The notes under the pieces are model-generated. The model was not told the DNA's origin, made no database searches, and saw only the letters and a program-made list of their open reading frames with translations. From Gautieria morchelliformis (taxonomy: Eukaryota > Basidiomycota > Agaricomycetes > Gomphales > Gomphaceae): a DNA stretch of 64,000 nt. Below are positions 38,721 through 49,608 of the stretch, piece after piece; position 1 is the first letter of the stretch, and every line of letters starts with the position of its first letter. The stretch covers positions 62,001 to 126,000 of the forward strand of contig WHVA01000062.1 in the NCBI GenBank assembly GCA_015179125.1, in the 5' to 3' direction. A program made the translations under genes and the position numbers.

Positions 38721-39412
38721 TGGCAGCAACAACATAGCGCTTCAGGAGGCGTCTCTCCCAAGGGCGGATGCGGGATGTGTAGTAGACAGGAATTATAGGC
38801 AGTAGGTATGGACTTATTGCTCAAAAGAATAGACTAGAAATTAATTCACTCTCTCAGTGAATTTAGTTGTCACTGTAAATATATTATACACTACCTAGAA
38901 ATTAATTCACTACAGAGGATTTCTAGGTCAATAAATCGAAAGAACACTAGACTAATTTACTTGCCTCTCTCAGTGAATTTAGTTGTCACTGAGAGAGGGG
39001 GAAATCTGTCTCACTGTGCATGTACTACTACCCGGCCCTTTAGCGCCCAAGAGCTCGCGCGTTGAAGTCATTTCAGACTCCGCTGGGTGCAGCCGCTTGT
39101 GAAAGTAGAAATAACAAAATGAAATGGAGAGGTAGGGAGTGACTGGAAAACTTCGAAAATAATCAAAGAAATGGATGCATGGTACAAGAACAATGTGAGA
39201 AGAGATTGAAAAACCATACAACAAATTGAATATATTATGCTTGATTTTGGTGCAGGAGCATAAATGCACCCAACAGGATGGACGGGGTGTTGGATTTGGT
39301 TTTTGTGTGACTTTATCTGGTGGGTCTGTACAAAGTGAGGGGAGTGGGGGCTTTTCATTCTCTATTTCAAGACAGGCAAACCGGTTATGTACAGGCAGCA
39401 GGGGCACCCATC

Positions 39413-40167
39413 TCACCCGCTGCGAGTCACAAAATCCAACACATCTTCCACTTCCGATGCGCCATGTTCCGCATTTTTGGAAATTCCTTCCACAGTGGGC
39501 ACTCCACTTATGTCCGCGAGTGCGAGGAACTCTGGAAGGAGCTCGAGTTTCTCCTCTGTGGTCATAAGCTGGATGTCAAAGGCTTGGGGGCACTCGCGGG
39601 CATAGTGGCCTGGTTGTCGGCATCGGAAGCAGGTGACGGTTCCGTGGCCTTTTCTGCACATGTGGTCAACATCCATTGGGGAAGGGCCACTATTTGAGGG
39701 AGGGGGGCTAGAGTTCCTAATAGGAGCAGGCGGAGCAACGGTTGGAAATATTTTCCGTGTGGGAATGAATGCGCTTCCGGGTTTTGGCACAGGTGGAGTA
39801 GGATGAGCGGAACTGCGTGTCATGTTCCGGTTTGTCTCCACGAAGGCCTCATTTTCTTCCCTGTTCCGGGACACCCTCTGCACAGCTTGGTACCACCCTT
39901 CCGGGTCATCAAAATCCGGAGCTCCATCCCCAAGCAGCGCGACTTGGTTCTGGAGTGTCGGATCAAGCCCTCGTCAGAATTTGATGACAATCGTCTTGTT
40001 GTCGTCATACTCCGCAAGGTCGATGAGCTCCTGGAAGCGATTGATGTAGTCATCGACTGGATCCTTGGCCTGGTACCAGCTGGTCCCCTCGAGCTTCATA
40101 AGGGCTGTTGTTTTGGAACCCTTCAAGACTTTGGTGTTAGAGCTAACGCCTTGGTCTATCAGAACGT
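39413..40167 (-). pseudogene. gypsy-1 gag with zinc knuckle (broken)
   Basis: KTTALMKLEGTSWYQAKDPV and YINRFQELIDLAEYDDNKTI are the capsid-like gag region. A TGA stop (39,974-39,976) then follows before RGLDPTLQNQVALL. CFRCRQPGHYARECP at about 39,583-39,627 is a CX2CX4HX4C zinc knuckle. The 5' part is cut at 40,167 by gypsy-2. The sequence from 38,740 to 39,412 holds low-complexity linker with short duplications (TTAATTCACT, GAATTTAGTTGTCACTG) and no clear domain. Confidence 0.82.
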
Positions 40168-41231
40168 TGTTTTGGAACCCGTTGAACTAAACGTAAAACT
40201 GTGGTGTTAAACACAATTCTAAAGTTCAATCAGAGATTTGACTTTACAAGCACACGCAAGCTTCGAAACTATTTTAACGGAGAACCCAATTAAGAAATTA
40301 TACTCCGGTGAACAATCAGAATCAGTATTGGTACAGGAAGTGTAGCAATAGAGATTTAACTGAACACATGTAGTTCTCAGATTGTGCAATACTTTGTGAG
40401 GTCAAAGAATGTTTATAGGCGTCCAAGGGTCCAGATACTTTAAGGGGGAAAGCTACCTAGAGTCTTAGGACCGCGGGTCGTGAATTGAAGACAACAATAA
40501 TCCCCAAGACGTGAAAAGATAGTTCTGCGCTTGAACTCTTCCTCAGTTCAAGTATGTCACTATTCTCGTGGCTTTTCTAGTTTTCCAACTCAACAAACGT
40601 AGGATATTAACTCACTTACCCTGAGTTAGGTTAATATCTGCAGTGCGTTGATTGATCAAGAAAGATCAATTACTCAAAAGGCTATTAACCCACTTAACTC
40701 AGAGTTAAGTTAATAAACTATTGTGTGAATTGGATAACTAATAACCCAGTCTATTAGATCACTGCTCAGAGTGGTGTCTAATGGTACAGGATTACTAATC
40801 AGTTACTCTTAGTAATGTTGCTGTTCGCAGCGCGATTATTCAGAGCCTGCTGCAATTAAAATAGAGCACTCTTGTACTTCTCAGAGCCAATCAGAGCTGC
40901 TGCAATCTTAGACTGTAGCCAAGTCAGTGAGCCAGTACTTCGGTACAAGGCTGTGTTGAAGTCACACTTCAGTTACTCAAGGTATGAGTGGTTTGGGTGA
41001 AAGATGATTGATTGCTTCACTGCTAAAACTGCAGGCTATTTATACTGCATCTATCTAGCTTATGTAACTACTGCTAGGAACCTTGTAGAGGCTTCTACTA
41101 CTGTGAAGAACCTTGTGGAAGCTTAGAGAAGCTTCAGGAAAGGTTTGGAAACTATTGGAAGGCTGTGGAAGGTTCTATTGCTATATTGGGTTAAAGTCAC
41201 AGTTCTGTGACAGTAAAGCTAAGAGTATGTA
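40168..41231 (-). repeat. gypsy-2 left (3') LTR, first part
   Basis: This is collinear with 61,165-62,286 of the right LTR, from TGTTTTGGAACC to AAGCTAAGAGTATGTA. It lacks a 58-base segment present in the right LTR at about 61,617-61,674. A TATAAATA box on the minus strand lies at 41,037-41,044. The LTR resumes at 51,526 after the Helitron. Confidence 0.93.
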
Positions 41232-41425
41232 CTAGAGGCCGGTGTTGCCGGCAGCCCCTTGTCGATGCCGTTAAAAGAGTACTAGGATTAAGTTAAAAGA
41301 TTACTAGGATTAAGAAGAAAAAAACAGTTATCATTAAAATTCTTAGGTACGGTGACGTCGACAATAAGCAGTATTGTGCTTGACGATGATAAACAATTGA
41401 GACACGGAGGGGAGCATAGTATAAA

Positions 41426-41575
41426 CGTACAGGATAACAGACGACGATACGGTACAGGATAAGAGATCAGGATATGGTACAGGACAAGAGACCTCGACAT
41501 GGTACAGCATAAGAGACAACGACATGGTACAGGATAAGAGATCACAATATGGTACAGGACAAGACATCACGTTTG
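41426..41575. repeat. Six tandem 25-bp units
   Basis: A 25-base unit of the form TGGTACAGGATAAGAGATCA plus five bases is repeated six times with small changes. It lies about 190 bases inside the Helitron 3' end, just downstream of the accessory gene's stop codon. Confidence 0.85.
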
Positions 41576-41588
41576 CATAGAGCGACGT

Positions 41589-42869
41589 TCATGAGGAAGA
41601 ATTAAACGTCAGAAGACAAATCTGATGGAAAAGGGTTAGTTCACATTGGAAGGGGCAACAAAAGGGGGACAGTGAATTACTTTTGGGCCTTTTAGAAGGA
41701 CTAGCGGCTGGATTCGAGTTGGAGGAGGAAGATGAGGCGATGGGAAGGAAAGGACCCTCGCGGGGATCCTTTCTTTTGTAAGGCGACAAGGGCTTGGGAG
41801 TTCCGAGCTCGTGCACGATGACCTGTCTAATATACCCAGTAAACGAGTCAAATCTGTCGGTATCTTTACGCATGTAGTTATGCGTCAGCGCTACATGCAG
41901 TTCGACGGTGGCATTTTCGAGAACACGAGGAACTTTGAGTGTTGGGACCAATCTGTTCTTGTAATAAATCGGAAGGACGTTGACGGAATAGATATTCTTG
42001 ATCGCGTCAAACTGTTCAACGTATTCGGGGGGAACTGGGTAATTTTTTGTATTGTCGTCGAGAGTCGGTTCGGAATCGAGCGTGTCATCGTCGGAGAAGA
42101 AATCGATTGCAGGATCTGGCGAAGATGAACACGTATAATCGGTGTGACGAAGGAGTATTACCTTTCTTGTCTTCTACAAGATCTGCCAAATACGTGTGAG
42201 GGACGATAGGAATAGGCTGCGAAGAGGGGGGGAGGGGGGGAGACATGAATATTAATTCATCGCGATACAAAAGCGGACGAAACTCACCCTCTTTTCAAAC
42301 ACGGGGAGGCTGACAATGAGACGTTCTTCGTTATCCACAGTATCCAATAGAAATTGACGACTGGTCATTCGAGCGACCATGTGCTGAAGTGATCTCATCA
42401 ATTCCATCCCACGGTGGAAGATTCCTGCAAGCTGAGCGTTTTCAGGGGCGACACACGTCATACGGTACTTCGCCTTGTCTAAGGATCCATAGTGGGGGGA
42501 AAACGCTCCCAGGGGACCGACGAAAAACCTACAGGAGTTATAAAACAGGCCGTCAATGGTAAGGGTTTCTGTTGCTTACTTATCGTACGTTATTTTAGCT
42601 GGAAGCACAAACATGGCTTCTTCGCGTTCATGTCTGTCGAAAGCGACATTCGATTTCCCTACCGGTTCCCACACAATGCGTGGAAGGATGTGTTCGTTAT
42701 CGATATAGAAGGGATAACGGCTCATGGATTTGAGGATGTCGCTGGAATCCATGTCGAGTTGATATGGAAAATTAAAAGGGGAGACGGGGGGGGGGGGTGA
42801 GGCGACGGACGATGTTATAAGATGTAGAAAAAAGGGGGGGAATGTCAATGTGTCTGTAAGGTGGAACAT
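41589..42869 (-). CDS. Helitron accessory gene, four exons, unknown function
   Basis: Four minus-strand frames join cleanly through GT-AG introns at about 42,578-42,530, 42,285-42,218 and 42,169-42,122, giving about 330-370 residues. Exon 1 includes PFYIDNEHILPRIVWEPVG and ends ITYDK. Exon 2 starts FFVGPLGAFSPHYGSL and has FHRGMELMRSLQHMVARMT. Exon 3 is short (PIPIVPHTYLADLVEDKK). Exon 4 has FFSDDDTLDSEPTLDDN, VEQFDAIKNIYSVNVLPIYY and VELHVALTHNYMRKDTDRFD, then a Ser/Pro/Lys-rich tail. In-frame Met codons occur at 42,869 and 42,752. I recognise no family. A beta-rich exon 4 might be an OB-fold-like ssDNA-binding domain, but this is a guess. No stop or frameshift is needed. Confidence 0.72.
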
Positions 42870-42918
42870 GCTGCGACGTCAGTAGTCTAGCATTTAGAGG
42901 GAGTATAACTATAACTGA

Positions 42919-43055
42919 GCCGATAAATCGTGGGATATCTGACGTGCTTTTCCGAGGTTTCACCGTGGAGAGTTTTGATATGCGAGCGTCGTCCAGTCCA
43001 GGCCGATAAATCGTGCGAAAGTCGTTGTATTTTTTCCGAGGTTTCACCGCGGAGA
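42919..43055. repeat. Two direct 54-bp repeats upstream of the accessory gene
   Basis: The copies at 42,919-42,972 and 43,002-43,055 both start GCCGATAAATCGTG and end in TTTTCCGAGGTTTCACCG followed by GGAGA. They lie just 5' of the possible start codons of the Helitron accessory gene and so may be promoter elements. Confidence 0.75.
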
Positions 43056-43841
43056 CAAGATATTTCGCGGACGAGTGACATCATGACTGACGATAGAAGG
43101 AAAAAAAGGTGATAAGACCGGGTAACATTGGTCGCAACAATTATAACCCGGTCGTGGTTGTCATTGCAATGTCGCCTTCGTCTGCGGATAGAGTGCCTAT
43201 CGTTTTTGTTGAGCGGCAACGCAGAGGGACTTCATTTGTGTGTTTTCGTCAAGGGGTCTTGCCGGGATTGTTGATCAAGAGCGTGGACGTTGGTTTTAGG
43301 TGCACATCTGGTCGTTGACGCGTTGGAGAATATTGAAGTACAGGGTTATTTCGACATTGTCAGCAGGGCGTGTGGCAAAAGCGAAGTTGTAGGGAAGGAA
43401 ACAGGGGTGATAGTTTGGTGAGTATTTTGTGAGCAATGGTCGCCAAGTCCAGAAGAGATGATATGTAATTTAGTAATTTGCAGTTGGATGTGAAGGGGGA
43501 TTCAGAACACGCACACACGTAATCTCGATGCCGTATACTAAAAGTACTATTGTATATGTCGTTATGTGGAGCAGCTGTGCAAGAGGGATTGTTGAGAAAA
43601 ATTGTAGTTTGTACAGTTGAACGTCATGTTTTTACCATCGGCTTAAATTTTTTTTGTAATAGTATACATACTTCGTTTTCTCTAGCTGACTGTCTTAATC
43701 CAATACACTCCTCCGAAAAGTTGCGCTACTCTACTCCCCCCCTCCCACTTTGACACTGGATTAGGTACGTCGTGATTGATATCGCCTGATAGGTAACGTA
43801 AATTAATTCGACGTGTTTGGACGGTGGCGACACTTACATCA
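43056..43841. other. Helitron spacer between accessory gene and helicase
   Basis: These roughly 790 bases separate two minus-strand genes. I see AT-rich stretches near 43,540-43,680 and a C-rich run near 43,735. There is no recognisable coding frame. Confidence 0.5.
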
Positions 43842-46800
43842 TCACCATCTTCCCATCTCGTATCTTTTCGTCGTCTCGTCGTTCAGATGTCGCAACCGTT
43901 TGTCGCACTCGGCCAACTCCAGATCGGGATGATGTGTAAAAATGGTACTGTTGAACTCTCGTAGGAATCTTATTGTATTTCGACTTCTGCCACGAGATAT
44001 GGCGACGTACGCGTTAAACGCGTTTAGACCTCCGGAGGGCGGGTTACCTATGTCGATAATGACAGGTTGCAAAGTTTGGCCTTGGGCTTTGTAATCAGTA
44101 AACGCGTACGCGGCCGTGAGGGACAACTGTCTCCTATGGATAGTACCTTTCCTCCCGTTACTGTAAGTGATCCGCATCCCTTTCTTTGATGGTTCCAAGG
44201 GTATTAAGCCGGGGCTTAATTCTCTTAGGTTTTTTATCGGAGTACTGTCGGGACAAAACAAGATCAGAGCGGGAGGATACTCCAGTTGGACGATGTTGTC
44301 TGTAGATTCCCGGTGCGATTGGCTTTCTCGTGGATCTAGAAATATTTTTTCTACTGTTCCTTGTGTTCCGTTCGCAAGATCCGCCGATACCACCAAGTTC
44401 CATGTAAGCATCGCCCGCATTCCTTCAGCTATACATACCGATCGTTCTAATCGATCCTTCCCTTCTGAAGCAGCGACCAGTAATTTTTGCTGAGCTGAAA
44501 GTTCTTCTTCCTCCGCGCCTACTGTGTCCTCGGCTCGTGATACAAACATAACTTTTCATGTTCTTCTGCAGTGCTCGCGCAGGCACGCATCATTCCACTC
44601 CGTTCGAACACCGTGTCGAGGCGTTACCAACACGGCTTTGTCCCATGGGGGTCGAGAAAAGTCGGGGACGTCACAATTTTCATTGGTTAAGATGAGTTTT
44701 TGGAATTCGTCGATATCGTTTTCCGTGCATGCGCCGTGACGCGATCTTTCTAAAATACCTGCCCATGGGACGTCGTCGATTCTCTTTTGTTCTGTTAACA
44801 GTGTCACGGTTTTGAACTGGCGGAAAACATTTTGCCCTATCCCTCCCCAATACGTCGCATTACATGGCGTCCGGTAAAGTGCGGACGATGCACGCATTGG
44901 AGGGGGAAACTGGTGGAAATCCCCCACGAGTATCACGTTTAATTTACCCCCAAAAGGTAAAGTGCATGTTCCATCGTCTCCCTTGGTGAAAGAAGTTATG
45001 GCTGAAAGCAATCCTAGCTGATCTGCGATGGCCATAGACGCTTCATCGAGAACGAGATACTCCACGTCTCGAATATTCTCTTCTCGTCTTTTTTTCGCTT
45101 CTCGGCTGGGCTGCTTGTGGTATTCCACTGAGGAAGGAATATATATCGGCAGCGCTCCCCACCAATGTAACGTGTATCCGCCGATGTTAGATGCAGCTAT
45201 ACCCGTCATTCCCGTTTTTGCCAATTTGTGTCGGCAATTACGCAACATGAAAAGGTCCGTCGTCATATCAATTACTGTTGATTTGCTGACACCTCCCGAG
45301 CCCATCATCAGCATCAATAATTGTTCTGGATTTTTGCCATCCAGATTTTCTTGCAAGTGCCGGTCAATGATGCCAAAAGCGCGACCTTGATCGTTGGTGA
45401 GACGTGACATTCCAGCCGGGTACGATTTTCTTCCATCCATCCCCGTAGGTATATTTGTCAAACGGGGTTCCACCGATCGAGTTGAACAGCTGCAGGTTAC
45501 TTCAGGAGGTTCGATCAAAGCATCCTGTGGGGCGCGCGCATCCATTTCCTTTTCTTTACAATACCCCTTGACGGTGCTTTGCCATTCGACGTTTCTATCC
45601 ATCAACTTTCCATCGGCGACGCTCGTATCGTTACTTTCCACAGACCATTGGTCGTTGTCGGAGAATATACCGGTTTGTACCCCAATGTTAACAGCGTGCC
45701 TCCCATGCAATATTTCCCTCGTTGGAACTACTTCCTTAGCGACCTGATCGACGTCTATCGTTGTTTCCATTCTGTCTTCGTTCACAAACTCATCTTCCCG
45801 CAGCAAATTCTCGTCGTCTTCTTCGGCGATATAGTGTGACTTGGGCGACTCCCTCTTTTTTGTGGCAGAATTCTCACAGGCATAATAGAACTGGAAATTG
45901 TCCAACATTTGGATTTCTGAGGGCGCCGCCTTCGTCAAGAACAATTTCAGAGAATCTTCCCACGTTGAATTTTCATCCAGAAAGTGAATCACTTCTCGCC
46001 ATGGTTTCAGTAACAGTAACACTGAAGCGCTGTAGAACTTCGTCGCTTGAGGATCGTCCCGTCGAGGTAACCATTGTCCGAGAAAATCTGGCATCATTTC
46101 ATGACCAGGCGTCCGTAGAACTCGAAATCGATTTTGATATACACGGGATTTGTTCAAGTACGGGATGCGAGCGCTCGACGCTTTTCCGGTCTGTTTCATG
46201 GATGCCTTCGGTTCATAAGAATCCAATAAAAATTGAAGTAGACCGTAATGCTCTAACTTTTCTCCTCGATTCTTGTAGTCGTTGATTTGACTTTTGATTT
46301 GCAGGTTATTGTCAACGACATGCAACACCGTGTCGGGCTCTTCGTCTGAAGATCTGTAACCAGTAGTGTAATTAGTTTCAGTTTTTTTTTTCTAGTATAT
46401 GCGGCCGGTACCTAGACGATTGTACATCTGTGTGTTTTGCGATAGTGGGAAAAGTTCTTTGCAGTTCAGCGATTGCAGCAGTCCAATAGATCGGAACGAA
46501 ACTATGAGAGACGTATCGATCGTTCCAACCCATAATATATGACACGACTTGCTGGGAAGATAATTCTTGATCTCGGCTCAAACTGTTAACGCATTGAGCA
46601 ATTAACCGTTTATTGCTGATTCGATTAGAAGCAGAGCCAGGAGAGTCGGTCCGATCGTACGCCAATTTTCTTGCCAATAACGCCGACATGTTACTGGACC
46701 TCGCCTGCCTTTTTACTGCGTACTTGGTAGTGTACCAACTGACGTCTTTAGTATCAGATCCGTTCGTCAGGATTTTTATATCGTTGTTGGCACGAGTCGC

Positions 46801-49584
46801 CAACAAAACGATATTGTTCCAATTGTTTACCATCCCATAAGTTCTTTTGGGCCACCATCGTCCACTCTCCTCTACCGTTTCAACTTCAGCGACTTCCCAC
46901 GGAGCCCGTCTTTTACACTTTAAATGCCCCCTCCTATCAAAGATTAAACACGCTTGCATAGAATGTGCGTGGACCTGCAGCGTTCTCGCCAAACTTTTCA
47001 GAGTGTCTCCTACTTTGTCCAGAAAATCTGGACGACGCGGATCCAAGGGCCTGGAATACGCAGAGGCTTCTTCTTTGTGAATTTTTTTCATTTCAACGGT
47101 TTCCTCCCGCAACTCTTTCTCAGATATACCGTCCACGTGGGCCGAGATGGATTGTTTAATGAAACCGCACATTTTCGCACGAAATCCCTCCGTTCGTAAT
47201 AATTCGTGCATGCGCGTTGATGTTGGAGCTCCCACCAACCACAACAATAGATGTAGATGAAGGGACCCACGACCTTGTGCTTCAACAGTGCCCACATATG
47301 CAGCGACTTCGCCAAAAATGCCTTTTCGACGATAAATGTGGTGGAATTGATCCACAGATATTCCGTACAGCTCTTCCAAAACTAATTTCACAGACATGTG
47401 AAAGTATTTTGCGGCGGCGTAAGGATTAGATGCGGTATTGATAGCACGCTGATTATGATCTGGACCGGCCATGCCAATAAACTTGTCCATATCGATTTGT
47501 TCCCCCGCTAGAATTTGAACTATAGGGTCATCCGTATCGGCAAAATTCAATGTAATCCACAATGTCGCAGGATTTTTTCGAAGTGTGATCCCATATATTT
47601 TGGATCGTATTGCCATTCGAGATTCGTCCGTTCCGATAACTTTTCTTCGACTGGCTGTGACGACCTTTCGTAACTTTTTAATAGATGGGTTACTGAACGG
47701 CACGTGGCGTTTTTCTTCTTCCACCGCTATAGACATCTCCTTTGAAGTAATGTTACTGAAGTTGTGCCCTTCCGATGTGAAGTGTCGCCCATTCACCTGG
47801 TCCACGCGGTAAATCCACACGATCGACAATTTGTATTAATACCTACCTGCAACTGAGCCGATAGACACACTTGACGTTTTTGTATTACTCCGAAGACTTG
47901 AAAGATAAACGACATATGTCTCGAAAAGCGTCGATCTTCGTACTCCAACGCCCAGCGAGCATGCTCAACGTACGAGACCGTTCGAGGCCTCTGCGTCTCG
48001 AAACCCCCTTCGCCGTATGGGAAAAGATAAGGATAAGCTCCTAAAAGATGATTCGGATTGTCTCCATCTCCGTCCGAAAGTAAGCCTTGATCGTTTCGCC
48101 GGGCGTATTCGTTAACAAAGCCTCCACCTCGTCTAAACACGTAACGTTCTTCCTCCACCGGTTCGTCAGTGGCTTGCTGTACGACGTTGTGGAAGGCACT
48201 TTCCATTAACGTCCTCGTCCCTATATCCTCCCCTTCGACGTCTATTACACCAAGTTCCTGGATAGGGATCACTTCCGGATCTTGATTTTCCGTTGGGTCT
48301 GCTTAAATGCTGTCACCGACACTGACATTTATCACACAATGTGTATTGACCTTCGTCTTCTTCCTCTTCGTCCTCTTCAGTTACCAATTCCGCCGCGTTT
48401 CCGCCTTGTTCTTCAGCAAGTACATGCAACGACGGGTCGACCTTGATGTTGTCTATGATTGCATCGGGAATACCAGCTACCGGCAATAAATCCAGAGCAT
48501 TCTCATCGATTTGAACCCCTGCGTATATGGGATTATGTCCTTTCAACCAAACTAAGGCGTCCAGCACCCGTTGTCGCCGTACTTGTAGTAATCCTTTCAG
48601 CGTTTTTTCTTTAACGTTCTTTGGTCCCACCAATGTAACAGAAATCACAGCTGCCAATATGGAAGGTTTACTAGGCAACAATGATCCCATGGCCATGCAG
48701 GCTACTTGAGCTGGGTCCAAACGGTACGTCGAGACGTTTCCTCGTACTCCACAGTTTAATTGGCGTTGGTCCCAAAAGGATCCCCCCTTCCGCTTAGGGT
48801 AAAGCTTGACAATATAGGACGCAGGATAAAAACGGGATATCAGCACCTGCTCCGGTAAAGTCAACACCGACAACTCGAAAGGTACCGGTCCTATCCAAAG
48901 GTTGTTTGCTAGCGACAAACGAGGTCGGATTCCTTCATATAAACTCTCCCAACATTCAAAGCACACCCGGCCGTGCGTGTGCTCGACGTCGTAAACCAAA
49001 CTCGGACCGTGTAACAGCATGTTTTGTGTCAATCGGTGGTTTCGGTTTACCTTCGCTGGCTTGAGTACCTCTTGATGCGGGAGATCCTTTACCGCACTAT
49101 ATCTCGTCTTCAATTTTTCCATTCGACGCGCGCACACACAACACACAGCTTGTTGTATGTATTTGTTCGATGTCTTGTCGATGAAATTCGTTAATCGTTC
49201 CAGCTGGGTCGTAAGATCTATACGCTCCAAATATTTCGTGTCATCCTCAACTGATGCCCAAAAACGCATCCGTTTCGTTTCGTGGTAAGCTTCTTCTTCA
49301 ATTCTCTTCCTTTTATTCTCCATTTCCCGAGTCGCTTGACGTAAGTTCATGTATTCATCGTCTTCTGTCTTTTTCCTCCTTCCTGCGTCAGCAACCTGGG
49401 TTTGAAGTTCGACGGGCAATAACGATATCGCATTCATCACTTCCCCTCGTGATCCCACCACTCGCGTTACCCAATTCACTTCAGGCAACAATTCGACGAT
49501 TTCCAATACCGTCACAGCGGACAAGGCGTCCTCTATGACACTTCCATCTGCAAAAAGATGTTTGCGGCGTGATTCTGTTCGCAT
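43842..49584 (-). pseudogene. Helitron Rep-helicase protein with N-terminal DUF6570 (one stop)
   Basis: The first large exon (49,584-48,313) has CVCARR and HGRVCFECWESL cysteine pairs, and SLANNLWIGPVPFELSVLTL typical of DUF6570. An intron near 48,350-48,295 leads to NPNHLLGAYPYLFPYGEGGF and FQVFGVIQKRQVCLSAQLQ (Helitron_like_N). Another intron (about 47,845-47,795) leads to the Rep part, with AAAKYFHMSVKLVLEELYG and AYVGTVEAQGRGSLHLHLLL. A third (46,432-46,373) leads to the helicase. Walker A reads GSGGVSKST, with Ser in place of the usual second Gly. GDFHQFPP and LTEQKRIDD are intact. A TGA at 44,556-44,558, in the same frame, precedes KVMFVSRAEDT and the C-terminal helicase half ending at 43,842. 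The start codon is uncertain. Confidence 0.88.
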
Positions 49585-49608
49585 ACGTTCAGTTAAAATG
49601 ACGCACAA

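Larger units (their letters stand above)
33424..40167 (-). mobile_element. gypsy-1: decayed chromodomain Ty3/gypsy LTR retrotransposon
   Basis: The order on the minus strand is gag (zinc knuckle), aspartic protease, reverse transcriptase, RNase H, integrase and chromodomain, the Ty3/gypsy chromovirus layout. The element is interrupted by an inverted solo LTR (34,932-36,220), carries at least six premature stops, and is truncated at 40,167 by gypsy-2. Its 3' LTR probably starts at TGTTGTCCCTGG (33,424, reading leftward), and this LTR is itself broken by the solo LTR at 32,282. The 5' LTR was not found. Confidence 0.85.

Noticed and set aside
40109-40167. A possible extra LTR start, because TGTTTTGGAACCC occurs here as well as at the gypsy-2 LTR end 50 bases later.
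   Set aside because: Translated on the minus strand it continues the gypsy-1 gag frame (SSNTKVLKGSKTTALMKLEG), so the shared 12-13 bases are likely coincidence or microhomology.
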